The notes beneath the pieces were generated by a model. That model was given only the letters and a program-made list of their open reading frames with translations. It made no database searches and was not told the DNA's origin. 6,677 bases of DNA from JAHEYG01 sp044229775 (GTDB taxonomy: Bacteria > Bacteroidota > Bacteroidia > B-17B0 > Aurantibacillaceae), in NCBI GenBank assembly GCA_044229775.1, contig JBGASH010000170.1, positions 1 to 6,677 of the forward strand, read 5' to 3'. Within the stretch, counting starts at the first letter, position 1. Every line of letters begins with the position of its first letter. Below are positions 1-5,792 of this stretch, one piece after another. The position numbers were made by a program, and so were the translations under genes.

Positions 1-992
1 TGTTGCCCGGCGACCCTGCCTCTATTATGCTTGGACAAAGAGCTAATAAAGAGGCTGTTGAAGCAATTCATCACGATCTGGGTACCGATCTTCCGGTAAT
101 GCAACAATTTGCCCTTAGTCTTAATAATTTATCCCCCATTTCGGTTCATAATATCAATAACAATCAAAGTCATTGGTTCCTGAATCCCGAAAAATATAAC
201 TGGGTGCCTCTATTCACTTTAGGAAAGAACAAAGCCGTAGTGTTAAAAATTCCCTTTTTAGGACGTTCTTACATTACTAAGCGGCGCGTATCAGATATTA
301 TCCTTGAAACCCTGCCCGAAACAGGTGTTTTAGCCTTTACTTCTATTGTGATCGCGACCAGTATTGGAATTTTTTTAGGAATTCTCGCAGCCGTAAGGCG
401 TAATACATTTTACGATAAACTTTCGTTGGTATTATCGGTTTTAGGGATGGCGGCTCCTTCATTCTTTATTGGATTGATCATGGCCTGGCTTTTTGGATCG
501 GTTTTAACCAAATACACCGGACTTTCCCCTACCGGAAGTTTATACGATGTTGATCCCTGGAAAGGTGAAATCTTAACCCTCAAAAATTTAATTCTCCCTT
601 CGGTTACGTTAGGTATGCGGCCACTGGCCATTGTTGTACAATTAATGCGCAGTTCGCTGCTTGATGTTCTGTCACAAGATTACATCAGAACGGCCAAAGC
701 CAAAGGTTTAGGGTTTTATAAGATCATCATTAAACACGCTCTTAAAAACGCTTTAAATCCTGTTGTTACCGCTATTTCGGGATGGTTTGCAGGTTTAATG
801 GCCGGAGCGGTTTTTGTGGAAGTTATTTTTAGCTGGAAAGGCATAGGCTGGGAAGTATTTGAAGCGTTAACCAAGAACGATCTTCCGGTAGTAATGGGTG
901 CTACTTTAGTATTTGCTACCATATTTGTTTTTATAAACATTCTCGTAGATATTGCTTACGGAATTCTGGATCCCCGTGTTAGAATAAAATAG
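1..992 (+). CDS. DppB/OppB-type ABC transporter permease, 5' partial
   Basis: Inner-membrane permease of a peptide/nickel-type (DppB/OppB) ABC importer, which would pair with a second permease, ATPases and a binding protein not seen here. The visible 329 residues begin with LPGDPA, the conserved motif just after the first membrane helix of DppB-like proteins, so roughly 25-35 N-terminal residues lie upstream of the window; the TTG at position 3 is an internal Leu codon, not a start. Hydrophobic segments fall near visible residues 107-131, 145-168, 199-219, 255-275 and 295-320. The EAA loop that docks the ATPase is clear at 227-254 (YIRTAKAKGLG then KHALKNALNP). The external region between helices 1 and 2 (about residues 30-95) seems longer than in E. 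coli DppB. The stop (990-992) lies 3 nt before tpiA, suggesting cotranscription. Family is confident; the substrate cannot be inferred. Confidence 0.93.
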   Translation, partial: LPGDPASIMLGQRANKEAVEAIHHDLGTDLPVMQQFALSLNNLSPISVHNINNNQSHWFLNPEKYNWVPLFTLGKNKAVVLKIPFLGRSYITKRRVSDIILETLPETGVLAFTSIVIATSIGIFLGILAAVRRNTFYDKLSLVLSVLGMAAPSFFIGLIMAWLFGSVLTKYTGLSPTGSLYDVDPWKGEILTLKNLILPSVTLGMRPLAIVVQLMRSSLLDVLSQDYIRTAKAKGLGFYKIIIKHALKNALNPVVTAISGWFAGLMAGAVFVEVIFSWKGIGWEVFEALTKNDLPVVMGATLVFATIFVFINILVDIAYGILDPRVRIK

Positions 993-995
993 ATC

Positions 996-1751
996 ATGAG
1001 CCGACCAAAAATTGTTGCCGGTAACTGGAAAATGAATACCTCGTTCAGCGAAGCATTGGCTTTAGCGAACACTATTTTGGATAAAGCGCCGGAAAGTGAT
1101 GTGATCAAGATCTTATTTACCCCCTTTCCTTTTCTTCATCCCGTTCATTATTTAATTCAAAACAAGAATCATTTTTTTACAGGCGCTCAAAATTGCAGCG
1201 AACATTCATCGGGCGCTTATACGGGCGAAGTGTCGGCAGCTATGATCCGATCAGTTGGTGGCGCTTATGTTTTGGTGGGCCATTCCGAACGACGTGCCTA
1301 CTTTAACGAAACATCCGAACAGTTATACAAAAAGATCATTGAAGCGTTGGTTAATGAACTGAATGTTATTTTTTGTGTAGGAGAGAGTTTAAATGATCGC
1401 AAAAAAAACCTGCATGATCAAACCGTTAGATCGCAATTGGAAGCTGTATTAAAAACATTTAATCCAGAACAATTAAAACATATTTTGATCGCCTACGAAC
1501 CGGTTTGGGCCATTGGCACCGGCGAGACGGCCACTCCGCAACAGGCACAGGATATGCACGTGAACATACGAAGTGTTTTAAAGGACCTCTTTAACGAAAC
1601 GCTTGCGCAATCAACTCCTATTTTATACGGCGGCAGCTGCAATGCGCAAAACGCTAAAGAATTATTTTCCTGTAAGGATATTGATGGCGGATTAATTGGC
1701 GGCGCTTCGCTTAAAGCCGATGATTTTTGTAAGATCGCATCTTCGTTCTAA
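996..1751 (+). CDS. tpiA: Triosephosphate isomerase
   Basis: Cytosolic glycolytic and gluconeogenic enzyme interconverting dihydroxyacetone phosphate and glyceraldehyde 3-phosphate. At 251 residues it has the usual bacterial length. All catalytic landmarks are present: Asn10 and Lys12 in GNWKMN, the electrophilic His96 in VGHSERR, the catalytic base Glu168 in YEPVW, the flexible lid loop 169-176 ending AIGTG, and the phosphate-binding YGGS (211-214) and GGLIGGASL (231-239) segments. The ATG at 996 places GNWKMN at the expected distance from the N-terminus. It follows the permease stop by 3 nt, and its own TAA shares one base with the prmA ATG, so translation of tpiA and prmA may be coupled. 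Nothing suggests loss of function. Confidence 0.98.
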   Translation: MSRPKIVAGNWKMNTSFSEALALANTILDKAPESDVIKILFTPFPFLHPVHYLIQNKNHFFTGAQNCSEHSSGAYTGEVSAAMIRSVGGAYVLVGHSERRAYFNETSEQLYKKIIEALVNELNVIFCVGESLNDRKKNLHDQTVRSQLEAVLKTFNPEQLKHILIAYEPVWAIGTGETATPQQAQDMHVNIRSVLKDLFNETLAQSTPILYGGSCNAQNAKELFSCKDIDGGLIGGASLKADDFCKIASSF

Positions 1752-2572
1752 TGAATTATCTTCAATACACGTTTACTGTAACCCCGCCACAACCAGGCTC
1801 GGAAATCTTAATTGCCTGTATTGCCGATCTTGGTTTTGAAAGTTTCGAAAACACCGATAACGGTTTCGTGGCCTACATCCCCGAAACCATTCATCCCGAT
1901 GACGAAATAAAAAATATTTCTTACGATGATTTTTCATTTTCGTTTACCTGCAAAAAAATTGAACAAGTTAACTGGAACGAAGAATGGGAAAAGAATTTTG
2001 ATCCGGTGATGATCGGCGAAAACTGTTGCATAAGCGCGCCGTTTCATCATTTAGAGAAAAAATTCAAGCACAACATCGTCATCATGCCAAAAATGAGTTT
2101 TGGCACCGGTCATCACGACACCACCTGGCTTGTTTGCAAAAACATGCTTGACCTTGATCTAAAAAATAAAAAAGTTTTAGACATGGGCTGTGGTACGGGC
2201 GTATTGGCTATTCTGGCGAAACAACTGGGAGCAAACGCAATAGTAGGTATTGATATTGATGATTGGTCGGTTGAGAATGCTATCGAGAATTGTTCTAGGA
2301 ATAATTGCAGCGATATAAAAATAATTAAGGGCGACGGTAAAGCTATTGAAGACCACTTCGATGTTATTTTAGCCAACATCAATAAAAATATTTTAAAGGC
2401 CGAACTGCCGGTTTACGCCCAACATTTAAATAAGAATGGGTATCTTATCTTAAGTGGATTCTTTAAAACGGATAGCGAAGAATTGATAGCGTTAGCAACA
2501 CAACATTCGCTTTCGTTATTTAAACAGGAAAATAAAAATGATTGGGCAGTACTATTGTTCAAAAAAACCTAA
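1751..2572 (+). CDS. prmA: Ribosomal protein L11 methyltransferase
   Basis: S-adenosylmethionine-dependent methyltransferase that methylates ribosomal protein L11. It is 273 residues long, slightly short of the E. coli enzyme and typical for Bacteroidota. A small N-terminal substrate-recognition domain (about 1-60) is followed by the family signature WNEEWEKNF (75-83), the PrmA-specific MSFGTGHHDTT (115-125), SAM motif I LDMGCGTG (143-150), an acidic ribose-binding IDIDD (167-171) and the active-site-like DVILANI (204-210). The ATG at 1751 overlaps the tpiA stop by one base, which makes the start convincing. The TAA (2570-2572) overlaps the stop of the opposite-strand glycosyltransferase. L11 is not encoded here, so the function rests on motifs; a PrmA-like enzyme with another target is possible but less likely. 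Confidence 0.95.
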   Translation: MNYLQYTFTVTPPQPGSEILIACIADLGFESFENTDNGFVAYIPETIHPDDEIKNISYDDFSFSFTCKKIEQVNWNEEWEKNFDPVMIGENCCISAPFHHLEKKFKHNIVIMPKMSFGTGHHDTTWLVCKNMLDLDLKNKKVLDMGCGTGVLAILAKQLGANAIVGIDIDDWSVENAIENCSRNNCSDIKIIKGDGKAIEDHFDVILANINKNILKAELPVYAQHLNKNGYLILSGFFKTDSEELIALATQHSLSLFKQENKNDWAVLLFKKT

Positions 2573-4305
2573 TTCATCGCAGGCATTCTTACGTAAAAAA
2601 CAAAACCGTTTTTTGCATAGAGCCTGGTAAGCGTTTTATTGGTAGATAATAGTTCTTCATTTTGAAGCTTACAAACAAAAACGGCCGGACGATCGATCTT
2701 TCCATACTGCATCCACTCCGAGTAGGCCAACGCGTAGGAAGTTATCCTGGAATGTCCGTCCTTTTCCATTTCATCAAGTTTTTTAGTAATGTATTTAATA
2801 GCGTCCTCGTTTTGATTTTGTTTTGGCAATTTACCGGCGTAAAATAAATACGCATAACTTTTAAACGCGTAGGTCTCAGCATAAAAGTTCTTATCGGCAA
2901 TAGCTTTATAGAATTCTATCGCGGCATGTTGAGAATATAATTCTATTTTAGGGACAAATGTATTAATGCTTCCCATTATAAAAAGCACATAAAAGCTATA
3001 AGCGTAAAAAACCATCTTCGTTTTACCTTTGTATAAATTCCATAACAGCATAATGGAAATAATAATAAAGCCAATGCCAAAGATCCACTCCCACCCTCCA
3101 AAATGCACGCTGGCTTTTAAATTTTCTCTTGCAAAATCGTCTGCTATAATACCGTTTTTTAAAAGCAATGGCTTTACATGATCAGCCAATCCCAATAATG
3201 TAAATGCCAAACCAATTATAACGCTTAAGATCAAAAAAGTGTAAACAAACCAGAATTTGATCTTATACTCTCCATTAAACAACTTGAAAAGAGAATACGT
3301 TGCAAGATAGGTGATAGGCAAATAGCATGACGAACTATAATGCACAATTTTTGTTTTTACGAGCAATGAGAAAATGACCAACACTACCAAAAACAATAGT
3401 ATCATTCCTTTTTTAATATGTTTTTGATACGGTGTGTCGTTTTCTGATCTTTTGAACGACAGTATTAAAAATAAAGACGTAGGAAAGCATCCTGCCAACA
3501 AAACTATTATGTGGTAGAAGTAACTACCACCGTGATCCGAATCAGCCGTTTGTAGCAATCGTATCTGATAATCAAAAAATGCCTTAATAACATTATAATT
3601 ACCGCGCATTAATTCCACCAAAAACCAACTACAACCGGTAATGGTTAAACTGGCCAAAAAGAAAATCAAATACTTAACCTCTGATATTTTTTTAAATCGC
3701 TGAATGGCCCAGTAAACGCCAATGAAAGCGCCTACAATAACAATAGCGGCAGGACCTTTTGTAAGGGTGGCAATTCCTAAAAAAAATCCGGCGAATAATG
3801 CGCTTTTAGTGCCTTCTTTACCGGCAGGATTATTAAAATGAATGAGTAATTGATAAAAGGATAAGAAAATAAATAAATTGAACCATGGATCAATAATGCC
3901 GGTTTTAAAATAAAAATGCGGTAATAAAGTTCCGGCATAAACCAAAACCCAGGTTAAACCAAATGCCGGTGAATTTATTTTCTTACCCATTAAATAAATA
4001 ATGCACAAAGTAATAACCCCACATAACGCATTGGGGAAACGTGCCGCAAATTCGTTCACACCAAAAATATTCATACTTAACGCCTGAAGCCAGATAAATA
4101 AAGGCGGCTTTTCCCAAAAAGGATTAAAATTTAATTGCACCGAACTGTAGTCGCCGGTCACTACCATTTCACGGGCGCACTCGGCAAAATTAATTTCATC
4201 CCAATCAAATAAAGGGCAATTGCCGATCATTGGTATAAGGATCACCGATGCCAGAAAAATGATAAAGGCTAATGCAAAAAAAGTATTATTGAACAGCGGC
4301 TTCAT
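2569..4305 (-). CDS. GT-C membrane glycosyltransferase, ArnT/PMT-like (GT39/GT83 type)
   Basis: A 578-residue polytopic inner-membrane protein of the dolichyl-phosphate-mannose mannosyltransferase / ArnT superfamily. Such enzymes move a sugar from a polyprenyl-phosphate carrier onto lipid A, proteins or other periplasmic acceptors. After the first membrane helix (about 10-28) comes the catalytic first external loop with DWDEINFAECAREM (34-47; Asp34, Asp36 and Glu37 are the acidic candidates) and EKPPLFIWLQ (65-74), both hallmarks of this fold. LTKGP (181-185) and a KTKIVHYSSSCYLP segment (317-330) match conserved positions in ArnT-like proteins. About twelve hydrophobic segments reach residue 447, followed by a soluble tail (about 450-578). 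The ATG at 4305 overlaps the PAP2 stop by one base, so the two are probably translationally coupled. Fold and class are confident; sugar and acceptor are unknown, so no symbol is given. Confidence 0.9.
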   Translation of the reverse strand: MKPLFNNTFFALAFIIFLASVILIPMIGNCPLFDWDEINFAECAREMVVTGDYSSVQLNFNPFWEKPPLFIWLQALSMNIFGVNEFAARFPNALCGVITLCIIYLMGKKINSPAFGLTWVLVYAGTLLPHFYFKTGIIDPWFNLFIFLSFYQLLIHFNNPAGKEGTKSALFAGFFLGIATLTKGPAAIVIVGAFIGVYWAIQRFKKISEVKYLIFFLASLTITGCSWFLVELMRGNYNVIKAFFDYQIRLLQTADSDHGGSYFYHIIVLLAGCFPTSLFLILSFKRSENDTPYQKHIKKGMILLFLVVLVIFSLLVKTKIVHYSSSCYLPITYLATYSLFKLFNGEYKIKFWFVYTFLILSVIIGLAFTLLGLADHVKPLLLKNGIIADDFARENLKASVHFGGWEWIFGIGFIIISIMLLWNLYKGKTKMVFYAYSFYVLFIMGSINTFVPKIELYSQHAAIEFYKAIADKNFYAETYAFKSYAYLFYAGKLPKQNQNEDAIKYITKKLDEMEKDGHSRITSYALAYSEWMQYGKIDRPAVFVCKLQNEELLSTNKTLTRLYAKNGFVFYVRMPAMN

Positions 4306-4955
4306 TATTTCAATTTAAACAAAGGCCGGTTTAATTTATTAACGACATCATTTTTAAAAACAAAATACAAAATGGTGGCTACGCCTATTCCGATCATAGA
4401 ACCTGCATAGATATCGATCAGCCAATGCTGCGATAAATACGTTCGGCTGTACGCGGCATTTACTGCGATCAACAAAAACAAGATCTTTAACAATTTATTA
4501 GGCGTTAACAATGCCAAACAGGTGTAAATAGTAAAGGCCGTTGTAGCATGTCCGCTTGGAAAAGAATTTTGTCCTACCATTTCAACTCCTTCCACAAATT
4601 TGAGCTTAATATCGTGGTGATAATACCCAAAAACAAAATGCGGCCTGTCGTAATTATAAACGTAGTTCTTTAAAATGGCTGCTGTGCCACCCGAAATGGC
4701 ATGCGCAATTAGGAGATAAAGTCCGTTCTTTATATTCACAAACAACACTACCACACCAAGAATTATAGCAAATAGTCCGTCGCCCAGGTGGGTAAAATAT
4801 TTATAAAAAATATCCACACCTGAATTACCAACCACCGAATTGATCTTTTGATGAAGCGCTATCTTATCAAAAGATAAAAGATAATAAGTGCAAAAGCATA
4901 TCACCAGGAGGTATAACAAATAGAAAAGAAAATTATTTTTAAGAAAGTCTTTCAC
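4305..4955 (-). CDS. PAP2-family membrane phosphatase, GTG start
   Basis: A 216-residue integral membrane phosphatase of the PAP2 (type 2 phosphatidic acid phosphatase) superfamily. Relatives act on undecaprenyl pyrophosphate, phosphatidylglycerol phosphate or lipid A phosphates, with the active site on the periplasmic side. The three signature motifs are visible: motif 1 with Lys96 and Arg104-Pro105 (LKNYVYNYDRPHF), motif 2 PSGH (134-137) and motif 3 with Ser170-Arg171, His177 and Asp181 (SRTYLSQHWLID). About six hydrophobic segments lie near 9-29, 59-76, 77-95, 136-151, 156-170 and 182-200. Motif 1 has seven residues between Lys and Arg instead of the usual six. The start is GTG at 4955, directly after the mazG TAA; no in-frame ATG precedes residue 126, so GTG is the credible choice. 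It sits between mazG and the ArnT-like gene. The substrate is not determinable from sequence alone. Confidence 0.93.
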   Translation of the reverse strand: MKDFLKNNFLFYLLYLLVICFCTYYLLSFDKIALHQKINSVVGNSGVDIFYKYFTHLGDGLFAIILGVVVLFVNIKNGLYLLIAHAISGGTAAILKNYVYNYDRPHFVFGYYHHDIKLKFVEGVEMVGQNSFPSGHATTAFTIYTCLALLTPNKLLKILFLLIAVNAAYSRTYLSQHWLIDIYAGSMIGIGVATILYFVFKNDVVNKLNRPLFKLK

Positions 4956-5729
4956 TTACAATTTTTTTGCTTCATTCCAGTAAACATCCATTTCGTTTAG
5001 TGTACAATCCCCAATTTGCTTACCTTTCTCTTTTATCTTTTGCTCCATGTAAGTAAAGCGTTTAATGAATTTTTTATTGGTTTTTTCAAGGGCGTCTTCG
5101 GGGTTTACGTTTAAGAACCGGGCATAATTTATCAATGAAAATAAAACGTCGCCAAATTCATTCTCTATTTTTTCACTATTCTCTTTTTTTGAGATTTCGT
5201 GATCAAGTTCGGCTAATTCCTCTTTTACCTTTTCAAATACCTGTTCGGGTTGTTCCCAATCAAACCCAACCGCCCTGGCTTTCTCCTGAATCCGATAGGC
5301 TTTTAAAAGTGCCGGCATACTGTTTGGCACTCCCGAAAGTACGGTCACATTTCCGTTCTTTTCCTTTTGCTTTAACTTTTCCCAGTTTTGCTTAACATCT
5401 TCTTCATTGCTCACTTTAACATCGCCGTAGATGTGCGGATGGCGAAAAACCAATTTATCGCATAAAGAGTTCATTACATCCGCAATATTAAAATCGTTTG
5501 TTTCGCTGGCTATGCGGGCGTAAAAAACAACATGCAACAAAATGTCCCCTAATTCTTTTTTAAGTTCGTTGATGTCCTTCTTTAAAATGGCGTCGCTCAA
5601 TTCGTACGTTTCTTCGATCGTTAAATGCCGTAAACTTTCAAGGGTTTGTTTTTTGTCCCAAGGGCATTTTTCTCTCAGCTCATCCATGATGTTTAAGAGC
5701 CTTTCAAATGCCTTCAATTTTTTGTCCAT
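4956..5729 (-). CDS. mazG: MazG nucleoside triphosphate pyrophosphohydrolase
   Basis: Cytosolic enzyme that hydrolyses (d)NTPs to NMP and pyrophosphate, cleaning aberrant nucleotides and, in E. coli, influencing (p)ppGpp levels. At 257 residues it is the full-length two-domain form (E. coli about 263). The N-terminal domain has CPWD (22-25), the metal-binding EETYE (39-43) and ELGD (59-62), followed by the linker motif RHPHIYGD (96-103). The C-terminal domain begins near the IQEKARAVGFDW stretch (147-158) and repeats the metal motif as EELAE (170-174) and EFGD (191-194). I chose ATG at 5729; a TTG at 5738 would add three residues but lies inside the proposed promoter box. It is the first gene of a minus-strand run with PAP2 and the glycosyltransferase, and its stop touches the PAP2 GTG. 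Confidence 0.96.
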   Translation of the reverse strand: MDKKLKAFERLLNIMDELREKCPWDKKQTLESLRHLTIEETYELSDAILKKDINELKKELGDILLHVVFYARIASETNDFNIADVMNSLCDKLVFRHPHIYGDVKVSNEEDVKQNWEKLKQKEKNGNVTVLSGVPNSMPALLKAYRIQEKARAVGFDWEQPEQVFEKVKEELAELDHEISKKENSEKIENEFGDVLFSLINYARFLNVNPEDALEKTNKKFIKRFTYMEQKIKEKGKQIGDCTLNEMDVYWNEAKKL

Positions 5730-5735
5730 ATACTG

Positions 5736-5743
5736 CAAATTTA
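5736..5743 (-). promoter_or_regulatory. Candidate Bacteroidota -7 box for mazG
   Basis: On the minus strand the sequence reads TAAATTTG, an exact match to the Bacteroidota sigma-factor -7 consensus TAnnTTTG, with 6 nt before the mazG ATG. Transcription starting about 5-6 nt after the box would give an essentially leaderless mRNA. There is no good TTTG -33 element; only a TTTT at 5763-5760, spaced 16 nt, is nearby. The short motif could occur by chance in AT-rich DNA, but its location immediately before the first gene of the minus-strand run supports it. Confidence 0.45.
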
Positions 5744-5767
5744 ACTAATTATGCGGCTTAAAATTTG
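5736..5767. repeat. Imperfect inverted repeat in the divergent promoter region
   Basis: The left arm CAAATTTAA (5736-5744) and right arm TTAAAATTTG (5758-5767) are inverted copies differing by one extra A, separated by 13 nt. The left arm contains the mazG -7 box candidate. The repeat could be a regulator operator or simply two mirrored promoter boxes. It lies within the only intergenic region of any size in the window (5730-5792, 63 bp). Confidence 0.45.
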
Positions 5768-5775
5768 TATTTTTG
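5768..5775 (+). promoter_or_regulatory. Candidate Bacteroidota -7 box for the PagL-like gene
   Basis: The plus strand reads TATTTTTG, matching TAnnTTTG. Transcription would start near 5780-5782, about a dozen nucleotides before the proposed ATA start at 5793. No TTTG is seen at the expected -33 position. A second, imperfect candidate is TTAAAATTTG at 5758-5767, which carries one extra base in the spacer of the box. The evidence is motif and position only. Confidence 0.35.
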
Positions 5776-5792
5776 AATCCTGTTAAAAATTC

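Noticed and set aside
3..5. TTG at the window start as the permease initiation codon
   Set aside because: It encodes the Leu of the conserved LPGDPA motif, which in this family follows a first membrane helix; the gene clearly begins upstream of the window.
2113..2382. Opposite-strand open frame within prmA, and similar antisense frames within the permease, transferase and mazG genes
   Set aside because: They lie wholly inside well-supported genes, show no domain, motif or signal, and behave as frame shadows.
2595..2614. Short hairpin AAAAAAC / GTTTTTT with a 6-nt loop as a terminator for prmA
   Set aside because: The stem is nearly all A:T, there is no separate U tract beyond it, and the bases are explained as coding sequence at the 3' end of the glycosyltransferase.
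5730..5738. TTG at 5738 as the mazG start (three extra residues)
   Set aside because: ATG at 5729 fits the usual MazG N-terminus better, and the TTG overlaps the exact TAnnTTTG promoter box.
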